DNA of 64,000 nucleotides from positions 1-64,000 of the forward strand of contig JAJPJX010000116.1 of NCBI GenBank assembly GCA_021324015.1. Reading direction: 5' to 3'. Both the position numbers and the translations under genes were made by a program. The notes under the pieces are model-generated. The model had not been told where the DNA came from. It did no database searches and saw only the letters and a list, made by a program, of their open reading frames with translations. This document shows, piece after piece, positions 27,201 to 36,200 of the stretch (position 1 is the stretch's first letter; the number at the start of each line of letters is the position of its first letter). The DNA comes from Solibacteraceae bacterium (GTDB lineage: Bacteria > Acidobacteriota > Terriglobia > Bryobacterales > Bryobacteraceae).

Positions 27201-28634
27201 CTCTACGGTCTCCCGATCAAAGAGCGCCGAGCTGTATTCAAACTCTGCTTCGATGCCGTCGCCGTCTTCCTCCGCAACGAGCGTCAAATCGAACTTTGCT
27301 TTTCGCTTGGCGGTCTTCAGCGGCTCGATCGTTAACCCCGGCAGTTCCTCGCGCCCGGCGGGTGCGTTCTGCAGGACGCACATCACTTGGAAGATGGGGT
27401 TGTAACTCGTGTCCCGGTCCGGCTGTGTCTCTTCCACAAGCTGCTCGAACGGGAATTCCTGGTGCTCCCAGGCATCCAGCACGATCCGCCGCACGCGGCC
27501 CAGCAATTCCTGGAAGGAGGGGGCCCCCTCCAGCCGGATGCGCAAGGCGAGCGTGTTGGCGAAGAATCCGATAAGCCGCTCGAACTCCGGCCGCGGACGG
27601 TTCGCGATCGGCGTCCCGATCACCAGGTCGTCCCCCGCCCCGTAGCGGCTGAGCAGCGTCGCGAAGGAGGCCGCCAGCGCCATGAACAACGTCGAGTTCG
27701 TCTCGCGGCAGAGCGCGCGTGCCCGCCTCGCCAGGCCGCCGGGAATGCGGAAGCGGACTTGGCCGCCCGCGAAGCTCTGCGCAATCGGCCTCGGCCGGTC
27801 GAACGGCAGATCTATGAGCGGTGGCGCTCCCTCCAGTTCCCTCTTCCAAAACGCCAGCAGCCGCGCCCGGCTCTCGCCCCTGATCCGGCGCCGTTGCCAC
27901 CAGGCAAAATCGACGTATTGCGCCGTCAGCGGCTCCAAGTCCGGCTCGGCGCCGCGTGCGTACGCCGCGTAGAGCGCCGCCAGTTCCCGCGTGAACACGC
28001 CAATCGACCAGCCGTCCGAGATGATATGGTGCGCCGTCATCAGCAGGACGTGCACCTCCGGCTGCGTGCGCAGCAGGCGGACGCGCAGAAGCGGCCCGCG
28101 CGCCAGGTCGAATGGCTGCTCCAGTTCCACCGCCGCGGCCTGCTCCACGGACTCCTCCGCCGCCAGGTCCCGCGCCTCGAAGCACAGCTCTCCCGCGGGT
28201 TCCACGCTCTGGATCACCGAGCCGTCCACGAACGGAAACGTGGTGCGCAAAGCCTCGTGCCGGGCCACGATCTGCGCCAGCGCGCGCCGCAGCGCGGCCG
28301 CGTCCAGGCGTCCCGAAATCCGGAGAGCCCCCTGTTCGTGATACGGCGAGGCGCCGCCTTCGAGTTGCGAGAGAAACCAGATCCTCTGCTGCGCGAACGA
28401 AAGCGGCAGCGGACCCGAGCGCGGCGCCGGTTCGATCGGCTCCCCGTCCCCGCCCGCGGCCGGGCGCGCTTCGAGCAGCACCCGCAGGATTTCCGATTTG
28501 CGCTCCTGCACGCTGGCGCGCAGTTCCGGCGTGAGCGCGCCTTTGGGCGCCCGGTAACGCAGCCGCTCTCCCTCCGCCCACACCTGTACCCCGCGGGCGT
28601 GAAGAGAAAGCAGAAATTGCCGGGTGCTGGTCAG
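21231..28634 (-). CDS. NRPS, docking-C-A(Ser)-T-C-A(Ala)-T-TE, terminal module protein
   Basis: About 2467 residues if translation starts at the CTG at 28634; a GTG at 28583 is the first standard start but would cut a TubC-type docking domain in half. GGAGGG lies six bases before the CTG, which overlaps the upstream stop as CTGA. Domains, numbered from the CTG: docking 1-60; C1 with HHIISDG (about 202); A1 with YTSGSTG (about 677); T1 with GGDS (about 1068); C2 with HHAIVDG (about 1274); A2 (YTSGSTG about 1736); T2 with GGHS (about 2126); thioesterase with GWSFGG (nucleophile about 2264) and GDH near the end. My reading of the A1 specificity positions gives DVWHLSLIDK, the classical serine code; A2 gives DLFNNALTYK, which I recall for alanine. 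There is no epimerase. It adds Ser and Ala and releases the product. Confidence 0.9.
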   Translation of the reverse strand: MTSTRQFLLSLHARGVQVWAEGERLRYRAPKGALTPELRASVQERKSEILRVLLEARPAAGGDGEPIEPAPRSGPLPLSFAQQRIWFLSQLEGGASPYHEQGALRISGRLDAAALRRALAQIVARHEALRTTFPFVDGSVIQSVEPAGELCFEARDLAAEESVEQAAAVELEQPFDLARGPLLRVRLLRTQPEVHVLLMTAHHIISDGWSIGVFTRELAALYAAYARGAEPDLEPLTAQYVDFAWWQRRRIRGESRARLLAFWKRELEGAPPLIDLPFDRPRPIAQSFAGGQVRFRIPGGLARRARALCRETNSTLFMALAASFATLLSRYGAGDDLVIGTPIANRPRPEFERLIGFFANTLALRIRLEGAPSFQELLGRVRRIVLDAWEHQEFPFEQLVEETQPDRDTSYNPIFQVMCVLQNAPAGREELPGLTIEPLKTAKRKAKFDLTLVAEEDGDGIEAEFEYSSALFDRETVERMRDHYLCLLDGLISHPELRVSCAPLMSAAERSRVLAEGNQTRREWPGAAPIHRMIEAQAARTPEARAVVFRDLTWTYHELNARANQVAHRLAALGAARDAIVCVYMERSLEMVAALLGVLKAGAAYLPLEPSYPAARKAFVLEDARPVAVLTQARFAGEVHGGWPVVALDAEWDAIRRESAENPDMPVRGEDAAYVIYTSGSTGQPKGVINTHAGLANRLLWMQDEYLLDATDAVVQKTPFSFDVSVWEFFWPLLVGARLAVAEPGGHQDAVYLAGLIRRQHITTIHFVPSMLRVFLEEPDCRECSSLRRVLASGETLTADIRDLFFKRLGAELHNLYGPTEASIDVTAFPCRRDDRRPVVPIGRPIANLRIHILDGEGEPAPVGVPGELHIAGVGVARGYLNRPELTAERFVPDPFDSTPGARMYKTGDRARYLPSGEIEYLGRLDSQVKIRGHRIELAEIEAALTRHPLVRAAAVTVWEDAHSRRLAAHVVAPPEAAPSVAELRGFLRDTLPEYMVPAAFVFLPSLPLSHNGKLDRRALPAPPDRPGEGEERGTPPATPVEELLAHIWERVLGVPAVGARDNFFELGGDSIRAVQVVGQARQAGLAISVQQLFQTQSIRELAAAASLKEDHPDAPPAAGPFALVPPQDRPGLPEDAEDAYPLAALQEGMLFHSEYQPQSAVYHDVFSFHMRAAFAEDRLRETIQALLRAHEALRTGFALTGYSVPLQIVYRDAVAPLSVEDLRGMADEAQDEAIQTWIEQEKRRPFDWTRPPLLRLQVHRRTEERFQLTLSFHHAIVDGWSVASLMEELLSGYAGRVAGLPSGIAPPRTRFRDGIALERTAAASPEQRAYWEHKLHGAAMTVLPRWPDKEADGGAGVHEVPVPEAVSDGLKQAARTIGVPLKSVLLAVHLRVLAFLANQQDVVTGVVSSGRPERPEAERTLGLFLNALPCRIHVESGAWSDLARAAFREELENLPYRRYPLAAMQRRAGGPLFETLFNFVHFHAYRREGPEGLEVLGARFFERTNFTLMTTFSLDLDTSGVRLSLNYDAAALGREQVARIGEYYGNALEQIARDAEARYDTRDLLSAAERHRILCEWNETTREFPAGLRIHDLFEAQARRTPDAPAVISEGRESTYAELNAGADVLAARLRGLGVGPEALVGVCLARSEQMVTALLAILKAGGVYVPLDPAYPEQRLALMLEDAGPRVLLTQKRFAGLFPAYRGRVVCLDEPWSGATPEAQPAEASSTNLAYVLYTSGSTGRPKGVAIEHRSAVALLHWAREIYSDAELHRVLAATSICFDLSVFELFVPLSWGGAVVLVENVLRLADLPAGAGVTLVNTVPSAMAALLRNHGLPPSVKTVNLAGEPLPLPLVRMVYETGTVERMYNLYGPTEDTTYSTFALVPRDSGEPPAIGRPIANTQAYILDRNLLPVPMGTPGELCLGGAGLARGYLGDAGKTRERFVAGPHGVAPAGRLYRTGDQAAHLPDGQIRYLGRLDKQVKIRGFRIEPGEIEAALAAHDGVSEAAVFAWADEEGDKRLVACVVLKAPSADGDIGGMTRQLRSHLESRLPAFMVPAHFLYLDALPLTPNGKIDYLSLPQPKSGDSQPHPDAARPRTALEGQLAVLFAESLGLAEAGIRDNFFEKGGHSLLATRLVARIRKELGVDLPLAALFEAPTVAGLAERIRQLPADAAAAQALPECVVPLARAGGRPILFCLPPAAGSPLCYLHVVRRLGDGWPVYGLQSPGLLEGGKPPTTVEAMAGEYLRALRGIQPHGPYWISGWSFGGLVAMEMARQLRAQSEEVAFLGLLDSGVFDSAAPERKIRPRDVWEMARGLAAIVTHTRFPTSYREFRFLALSLGLPLPEAPRALFRRGAWRELFSSFRRAGRVILASYRAGANYAPAPFEGRATLFRAVPRAAVDGEDSLIRGTGRVCAAGVEVRRLSGDHMSIVMDEQVAAGTAAELRRALEDTFAARGRKPGAANEADN

Positions 28635-31600
28635 AACTCTCCCTCCTCTTCGCCCTCACCCAAGCCGCCGGCCGGCGCGGCAATAGCTTGCGCCGCCTGG
28701 TGCGTCTCGATCCGCTCCGCCAGTTCTGCCACCGTGGGCCGCTCGAACAGCCACCGCAGAGGCAGTTCCAGGCGCAGCGCCTGGCGCAAGCGGGTCATCA
28801 CCTGACTGGCCAGCAGGGAGTCCCCGCCGATGGCAAAAAAGTTGTCATGCGCGCCGGGCGCGGCCGCCAGGTTCAGCACCTGCCGCCACACTTCCGCGAG
28901 TTGCCGCTCGAGCGGCGTTCGCGGAGCCACACTCTCGCGCGCCGCCCCGGACTCGGTTCTCAGCGGCGCCGGCAGGGCCCGGCGATCCAGCTTGCCGTTC
29001 CCGGAAAGCGGAATGGCCTCCAGCGGCAGGTAGTAGGAAGGCCGCATGTACTCGGGCAGCCGCGCCTCCAGGAACTCCCGCAGTCCCGCCCGATCAAAGC
29101 GGCGCACGCTCAAAGGCCCGCGCGCGAGGATCACGCTCTGCCCTGTGACCGCGTCCGGGAATCCTTCCGCCGGAAACGCCGCGCAGGCCTCGAACCCCGC
29201 CGCCGTCAGTTCTTCCCGCCACGCCTCCACACTCAGCAGCGGCTCGTTGGTCTCCAGCCGTCGATCCTCGAAATGACTGAAGCCTTCGATGAAACGCACG
29301 GTTGCCAGTTGCAGCAACGTGTTCCGCGTGGCTTCGAGCAGCATCAGCAGGCCCCCCGGAACCAGCAGACGGCGCAAATAGCCCAGCGCCGTGCCGAGAT
29401 GGCGCGCGTCGTGCAGCACGTTGGCGCCCAGGATTACATCAAAGCTGTGGGCCTCGAAACCTTGCGCGAGCGGATCGCGGTCGATGTCGAAAAGGCCGTA
29501 GCGCACGAACGGGAAGTCGCGGAAGCGGCTCCTGGCCTGGTTCAGAAAAAAGCTCGAGACATCCGTGAAATAGTAGACCGTGTCTTCCGCGGGGAGCCGC
29601 GGCAGCACCGCCGTGGTGGTCGCTCCCGTGCCCGCGCCGGCTTCGAGCACCCGGAGTGAAGGACCGGCTGCCGCCGAAACGGCTTCCGAAACCAGGCGAT
29701 TGAAGTAGCGCGCCAGCGGATTTCTGCGATATACGGCTTCCGCGGTTTCGAAGTCGCCTTGAGGGAAAAACAGTTCCAGCGCATCCGCTTCGCCCCGCAG
29801 CATGGGCACATGATGCTCGATGCTTCTCCGCAGATACCACCGGGCCTCGTCCCCCCACCCCGCCAGGCGCGCTGCGCGTTCTACCTGCGTCCAAAGCACC
29901 CCGTCGACCTCCGCCGCGAGCGGGCTTCGCGACGTATAGGCATCCCCCGCGCCGCGCTCCAACAGGCCGTTCCGCCACAGAGCCCGCAGCCACTGCGAGA
30001 TCAGTTTTTCATACAGTGGCCGCACGCGCGCTCGTTCCAGCACGCTCTGCGCCATGTGCGTCTCGCCCGCTCGCGCAAACACGCCCAGTTGCCGCAGCGT
30101 CGCGCAGATCGCCGCCAGGCTCAGGCACTCGGCAGTCTCGTGAAAGGCGGTCATGTGCGCCAGTTCCTCCGCCCTCGGGAGACTCTCCACCGAGCAGCGG
30201 TGTACAGCGCGTGTCAAGTTGCCCCACCGCGCCTCGGCCCCGGCCCGGTCGGCGCTCTCGGTCCGGTAGAGCCCGGCCTCGTCCTCTCCGGCCACTACGT
30301 AAGCCGCCAGCCTCCTGTGGCCGGCCTCCGTTTCTACCGCCGCCACCACCGCCTCGCGCACTCCAGGGTGACGCTGGATCACGGCCTCCACTTCTCCCAG
30401 CTCGATGCGGTACCCGTTCACCTTCACCTGCGAATCCTGCCGGCCCAGAAACTCGATATTGCCGTCCGGCAGGTAGCGTCCCAGATCACCCGTGCGATAC
30501 AGACGCTCACCCGTGTCCGGATGACGAATGAAACTCGCGGCCGTCTTCTCGGCATCGCGCCAGTAGCCTTTTGCCAGTCCGGCGCCGCCGATATATAGAT
30601 TGCCCGGCGTCCAGACCGGGCAAGTCTCCAGGCGCTCGTTCAGCACGTGCCAGGTCTGGTTGGCGAGTGGCTTGCCATAGGGGATGCTTTTCCAGACCGG
30701 CTCCACCTCCTCCACCGGAAAGAAAATCGACCAGATGGATGCCTCCGTGGCGCCCCCCAGGCTGATCACCCGCGCCTCGGAAAACACCTGCCGGATGCGG
30801 TCCGGAAGCGGCAGGGGAATCCAGTCGCCGCTGAGCATGGCCACGCGCAGTGGGGAGGGCGCGGCGGAGTTGCGGACGCCGGCATCGTCCACCAGCATCT
30901 GCATGAGCGCCGGCACGGAATTCCAGACGGTCACGCCGTGTTCCCGCATCAGCGCCTGCCAGTGCGCCGGGTCGTGACCGGCCTCCGCGTCCGGCAGAAC
31001 CAGCGTACCGCCGGCCGCCAGGGTCCCGAAGATGTCGTAGACCGAAAGGTCGAAACTGAGCGACGAGACGCCCAGCACCACGTCCCGCTCCCCGATGCCC
31101 AAGCGCCGGTTCACGTCCAGAATCGTGTTCACCGCGCCGCGATGGTCGATCATGACTCCCTTCGGCGTCCCGGTCGAGCCGGAGGTGAAGATGACGTACG
31201 CCAGGTCCTCGGACGTCTGTGCGGAATCCAGCCAGTCCTCCGGCGATGCGCAGGCGGCTGCTTTTTCCACCGCGATTCTTCGAATGCCGCGCGGCCACTC
31301 GACGCGCGGTTCGTGCTCGCCTTGCGTGAGCGCCAGAACGCACTCGCCCTGCTCCAGCAGGGTGCGGATGCGCTCGGCAGGCTGCGCGGGGTCCACGGGT
31401 AGATAGGCGGCGCCCGCCATCAGAATGCCCAGGCAGGCCGCCACTTGTTCCCAGCCCTTCTCCATCACCACCGCCACCAGCGTGTTTCGCGCCGCGCCTG
31501 CCGCGCGCAAGGTTCGGGCGACCCCTGCCGCGGCAGCCTGCAACTCGCCGTAGGTCATGTGCCGGCGGGATGTCAGGACGGCCGGATGGTCGCGGCGCCT

Positions 31601-33229
31601 GTGCGCCTGGGCCGCGAACAACTCGTGCAGCAGCGCTTCGCTCAGCGGCCGGCAGGTCGCGTTGGCGGCCGCCCGCGTGGCCGTCTGCCAGGCAGGTAGC
31701 GCCGGCCCCGCGTGCTCCTCCCAACTCGATCCCGGCGCCGCCAACCCCTCCAGAAAAGCGCTGTAGCTCGCGAACATGTCGTCGAGCATGCCGGTGGGAA
31801 ACAGTTCGTCCACCGAGTCCCAGGTGATCGCCAAACGCCCGTCCTGCTCCACCACTTGGTGATCCAACCACACCTGCGAAGTCTGGCTCAGGCTGTAGAT
31901 CACTTCGCCGCGGCGCAGAAGGTCGAATTCGGAGCGGTCGAACGAGCCCAGCGCCAGCGCGCTGGTGAAGACCACCGGCATGGCCGCGCGTAGCGAACCA
32001 CCCTGGCGGCGCGCCTGTTCGCGCAGTACCTGCACACCCCCCACATGGAGATGGTCCAGGTCCAGCCACAATTGCTTCTGCAAGCGCACGGCCCGCGCCG
32101 CGAAAGACTCGCGCGCCGTGTGATCCGCCGCCAGCAGCGTCAGTGATGTGAAATCCCCCACCACCTCGTTGACCTGCGGATGAAAGGGCGGGCGGTTGAA
32201 CAGCGTGAGATTCAGCGTGAACTTCGCCGTTTTGGACCACTTCGCCAGCACCTCCGCGAAGGCCGCGAGCAGCGCGCCGGAGGGCGTGACCCCGGCCCGC
32301 CGCGCGCGCCGCTCGAATTCCCGCCAGCGCTCCTCGGCAAGCTCGAACCGGCGCCGCTCGAAGCGCGGCCGCTTGATCGCCCCCGGATGGTCTGCCAGCG
32401 GCAGATCCGGCGCGGGCGGCAGCGTGTCGAGCCGCTCCAGCCAGTACCGTCGCGAACCCTCGTACTCCGCTGTCCGCCGCATGGCCCGCTCGTATTCCAC
32501 GCAGTCGCGGAACGAAATCTCGAGCGGCGCGAACACGTACTCCGGTTCCTGATAGAGCTGCGCCCATTCGCGCACCAGGCGGAGGATGCTCCAGGAATCC
32601 GCGATCAGCACGTCGATGCTGAAGTACAGCCGGGCCGCCCCGTCCTCGAGCAGGGCCACGCGCAGATCAAACAACGGCCATCCTCCGGTGGGAAACACCT
32701 GGTGCGACATTTCGCTCCGGATGGCGGCCAGCCGTTCCTTCGCCTCGACCGGCGCGAGGCCGCGCAGGTCCACCACCGGGATGCGATACTCCGGGACCGT
32801 ACCCAGGATCTGCTGCGCGCCGTCCTCGTGAATCACGGCCCGCAGCATCCCGTGCCTCGCGATCAGCCGCCCCCACGCCGCCTCCAGCCGCCCCACCGAG
32901 ACGCCGCGTACATCCACCTCCACGTAGGCGTGCGTGGCCACGTTGCCCAACTCGAACGCCTCGCTGCGGCCGACCAGGTACGCCTGCTGGACGTCGGTGA
33001 GGGAAAACGGCAGGCCCCAGCTTTCCGGCGATGGGGCAAACACGGGCCGCCCGTTGGCGGCGCGCAGAAACGCCAGCACCTCGCTCTTACGTTCGGCGAT
33101 CTGCTTTCGCAAATCTCCGGTCAGCACCCCCTCCGGAGCGCGGCAGCGCAGGCTCTCACCTTCGGCAAACACCTGTACGCCCAGGCGCCGCAGTTGCGAA
33201 AGAAAAGGAGCTGTGCCGGCGCCTTTCAA
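28631..33229 (-). CDS. NRPS, docking-Cy-A(Cys, with inserted methyltransferase)-T
   Basis: A 1532-residue single module. It starts at a TTG (33229) overlapping the upstream stop as TTGA. Domains: TubC-type docking 1-58; heterocyclization domain from about 72 (FSLTDVQQAYLVGR), with DVLIADSWS at 206-214 in place of HHxxxDG; A domain with FTSGSTG (about 681). My reading of the specificity code is DLYNMSLIWK, a known cysteine signature. A SAM methyltransferase of about 390 residues interrupts the A domain between A8 and A9-A10 (about 990-1380; motif I LEAGAGTG at 1195). A10 (SGNGKLDR) follows, then a carrier with GGDS at 1468. The expected result is a thiazoline or thiazolidine methylated on carbon or nitrogen, as with comparable Cy-A-MT modules in pyochelin and yersiniabactin enzymes. 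The C-terminus is short and acidic (GEGEEEGEF), fitting a TubC-type docking partner. Confidence 0.9.
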   Translation of the reverse strand: MKGAGTAPFLSQLRRLGVQVFAEGESLRCRAPEGVLTGDLRKQIAERKSEVLAFLRAANGRPVFAPSPESWGLPFSLTDVQQAYLVGRSEAFELGNVATHAYVEVDVRGVSVGRLEAAWGRLIARHGMLRAVIHEDGAQQILGTVPEYRIPVVDLRGLAPVEAKERLAAIRSEMSHQVFPTGGWPLFDLRVALLEDGAARLYFSIDVLIADSWSILRLVREWAQLYQEPEYVFAPLEISFRDCVEYERAMRRTAEYEGSRRYWLERLDTLPPAPDLPLADHPGAIKRPRFERRRFELAEERWREFERRARRAGVTPSGALLAAFAEVLAKWSKTAKFTLNLTLFNRPPFHPQVNEVVGDFTSLTLLAADHTARESFAARAVRLQKQLWLDLDHLHVGGVQVLREQARRQGGSLRAAMPVVFTSALALGSFDRSEFDLLRRGEVIYSLSQTSQVWLDHQVVEQDGRLAITWDSVDELFPTGMLDDMFASYSAFLEGLAAPGSSWEEHAGPALPAWQTATRAAANATCRPLSEALLHELFAAQAHRRRDHPAVLTSRRHMTYGELQAAAAGVARTLRAAGAARNTLVAVVMEKGWEQVAACLGILMAGAAYLPVDPAQPAERIRTLLEQGECVLALTQGEHEPRVEWPRGIRRIAVEKAAACASPEDWLDSAQTSEDLAYVIFTSGSTGTPKGVMIDHRGAVNTILDVNRRLGIGERDVVLGVSSLSFDLSVYDIFGTLAAGGTLVLPDAEAGHDPAHWQALMREHGVTVWNSVPALMQMLVDDAGVRNSAAPSPLRVAMLSGDWIPLPLPDRIRQVFSEARVISLGGATEASIWSIFFPVEEVEPVWKSIPYGKPLANQTWHVLNERLETCPVWTPGNLYIGGAGLAKGYWRDAEKTAASFIRHPDTGERLYRTGDLGRYLPDGNIEFLGRQDSQVKVNGYRIELGEVEAVIQRHPGVREAVVAAVETEAGHRRLAAYVVAGEDEAGLYRTESADRAGAEARWGNLTRAVHRCSVESLPRAEELAHMTAFHETAECLSLAAICATLRQLGVFARAGETHMAQSVLERARVRPLYEKLISQWLRALWRNGLLERGAGDAYTSRSPLAAEVDGVLWTQVERAARLAGWGDEARWYLRRSIEHHVPMLRGEADALELFFPQGDFETAEAVYRRNPLARYFNRLVSEAVSAAAGPSLRVLEAGAGTGATTTAVLPRLPAEDTVYYFTDVSSFFLNQARSRFRDFPFVRYGLFDIDRDPLAQGFEAHSFDVILGANVLHDARHLGTALGYLRRLLVPGGLLMLLEATRNTLLQLATVRFIEGFSHFEDRRLETNEPLLSVEAWREELTAAGFEACAAFPAEGFPDAVTGQSVILARGPLSVRRFDRAGLREFLEARLPEYMRPSYYLPLEAIPLSGNGKLDRRALPAPLRTESGAARESVAPRTPLERQLAEVWRQVLNLAAAPGAHDNFFAIGGDSLLASQVMTRLRQALRLELPLRWLFERPTVAELAERIETHQAAQAIAAPAGGLGEGEEEGEF

Positions 33230-36200
33230 AAGACCGCTTCCTCCACCCCTCCAGGCAGGGCTTTGCTCTCCTGGGCTTCACCGGCAGCCCACCGGCAGGT
33301 CTCGATATGCTCGGCCAGGTCCGCCACCGTGGGCGACTCGAAAAATTCGCGCAGCGGGATCTCCGCGCGGAAATGCGCGCGCAGGCGATTCACCAATTGC
33401 GTGGCCACCAGCGAATCCCCGCCGCTTTCGAAGAAGTTGTCGTGGATGCCTACGCGCCCGGCCTTCAGCAACTCCCGCCAGATCTCCGCGACCTGCTCCT
33501 CCACGTCGTTGCGCGGCGCCACGAACGCCCGCCCGCCGGCCTCCGCGTCGGAGGGCGCCGGCAGCGCGCACCGGTCTACCTTTCCCGTGGCGGTCATGGG
33601 CAACATGTCAAGAAACACGTACGCGGCGGGCAGCATGTACTCGGGCAGCTTCCCGCGCAAATGCGCTTTCAGTTCTTCCGCCGCATACTGCCGGTAATCG
33701 AATCCGCTTCCCTCGTCCAGCCAGTGCTCCATCTGCTCGGCCGCGATGGCCCCGCCGGCAAAGCTGTGCAGCAGCATCTGGCTTGACCCAAGGCCGAACA
33801 GCGCCCGCAGCGGCTCGAACTGCACATACCCCATGGGACACAATCCCAAGCCCTGCTCCGGCGCTTCCGACATCAGTAACTGGCCGATGTATCCGGCTTC
33901 GATGAGGCAGTAGTCTCTGGATGCCTCCCCGTACATCGGCTCGATTGCTTCCATCTCCGCGATGAGAAAAACGCAGAAGGCCGCGCGCTCGAAAATGGCG
34001 CGGTTCGGACCCAGATAGGCGGAGGTGTCCACGCCCTCGGCGTCTCCGACCCGGTCCAGCCGGTGACGCTCGGGATGGTAGTAATAGATGCCGCCCTGCA
34101 ATCCCTCCACCCGCCCGGGCTTCACCAGGAGGTACGTTTGCACCGGGTAGAGGCCCCCGGCCGAGGGGTAGCGATACTTCGCCACCGGATACCCGTCGAG
34201 CGGCAGCGGCATCAGCGCGCTCAGAAGCGCAGCCAGCCGGGCGAGCGGCATCTCCTCGTCCAGAAACTTCCGGAAGCTCTGCCGCCGGAGATACGATCTG
34301 CGCAGCGCGGCGCTGGACCCCGGGCGCTCCAGCACAGTCCCGGTCTCCCCGGGCTTCGGGCTGCGGATGCCGCGGTGCTCCATCTTGAACTCGATGCGCT
34401 CCACCGGATCCAGGTGCGCCCGGCGCATGCCCGGCGGCGTGTACGCGTCCATCAGCACCTGCTGGTTCAGCGTCACATACGCCACCAGTCGCTTGTTCTG
34501 GCCTTGGCCGGCGGCCGTCACGACGCACGCGCGCACGGCCGCATGTTCCCGCAGTGCGGCTTCGATCTCGCCCGGCTCGATGCGGTGCCCGCGGATTTTG
34601 ACCTGGTAATCCGCGCGTCCCAGAAACTCGATGTTCCCGTCCGCCCGGTAGCAGCCGAGGTCGCCCGTGCGGTACAGGCGCTCGCCGGTCAGCGGGTTGT
34701 GGACGAATCTGGCCGCGGTCATGGCCTCGTCCCGCCAATACCCTCTCGCCAGCCCCGCGCCGGCGCAGTACATTTCTCCCGGCACCCAGTCGGGACGGTC
34801 TTCATACTGGTCGTTGAGGATGTAGTAGCGGTTGTTCGCCACCGGCTGGCCGTACGGGACGCTTTTCCAGCTCCGGTCCAGCACATCCACGGAGAACCAG
34901 ATGTTCCAGAGCGTGGTTTCGGTCGGACCGCCTACGCTCACCAGCGTGGCCTCCGGAGCCAGGGCCCGCAGGCGTTCGGGGGTGGACAGCGGAATCCAGT
35001 CGCCGCCCGTGAAAACCAGGCGCAGCCTCTCCGGCCGCCTCCCGCACGCGCCCGATTCGTAGCCATCCAGCAGCATCTCGAGCATGGCCGGCACAGAGTT
35101 CCAGATCGTGACCCCGCGCTCCTCGAGCAGTTGCGTCCAATGCGCCGGATCGTAGGCCCGATCCGCCGCCGGGATCACCAGCGCGCCGCCCGCCGCGGGC
35201 ACGCCGAACAGATCGTAGACGGACATGTCGTGGTGCATCGCGGTCACCGCCAGCACGCGGTCCCGCGGCCCCACGCCGAACCGCCGGTTGGTCTCGAGCA
35301 CCGCGTTCACCGCCCCCCGGTGCGCGATCGTGACGCCCTTGGGAGCGCCCGTCGAGCCGGAGGTGTAAATCACGTACGCCAGGTCATCCGGGCCGGCCGC
35401 CGGCGCGAGCGGCTCGCCGCTCTCTCCCTCAATCTCGGAGTCCTCGATGCATAAAATTGCCAGACCCGCCGGCCACTCTTCCTTCTCCCTCAGGTGCGGC
35501 TGAGTAAGCACCACGCGCGCTTCCGCCTGCGCCAGCATCTTCCACAAGCGTTCCCGCGGAGAGCGAATATCCAACGGCACGTAAGCCGCGCCCGCCGCCA
35601 GAATTCCGTACGCCGCCACGGCTTGTTGCCAGCCCTTCTCCATGGCCACGGCCACCAGTTCGTTCCGGCCCACGCCCAGTCCGCGCAGCCGCCGGGCGGT
35701 CTGGTTCGCCTTGCGGCCCAGTTCCCTGAAGCTCAGCGTCCGCTCCGGTGAAATCACCGCCGGCGCCTCGGGGCGCTCGCGCGCCTGCGCCGCAAGCAGC
35801 CCGTCCAGCGTAACCTCGGGAATCGGCGTGCTGCGCGCCTGCGCCTTCCGGCGGTCCAGGTGCGCCGCCGGGATCAGCGGCAGGCTGCGCGCTCCCCAGG
35901 TCGCCTCGTCCCTCGCCAGCCGCTCCAGCAGCCCCTTATAGGCCCCGAACATGTCGTCCACCATCCCGGGTGGGAAAAGATCTTCCACCGCGTCCCAGTA
36001 ACAGGTGACTGCGCCGCTCTGCTCGTAGATCACCTGGTTGTCGAGCCACACCTGCGGCGTCTGGCCAATGGAGTGCACGATTTTCCCGATCTTGCGCTCC
36101 ACCACGTCCAGCGGCACTGCCGAGTCCGCGTCTACCCCGTACGGCAGGCTCGTGAACACAATTGGCATGCGCGCGCCCGCGATTCGGCCCTCGGCCTGCG

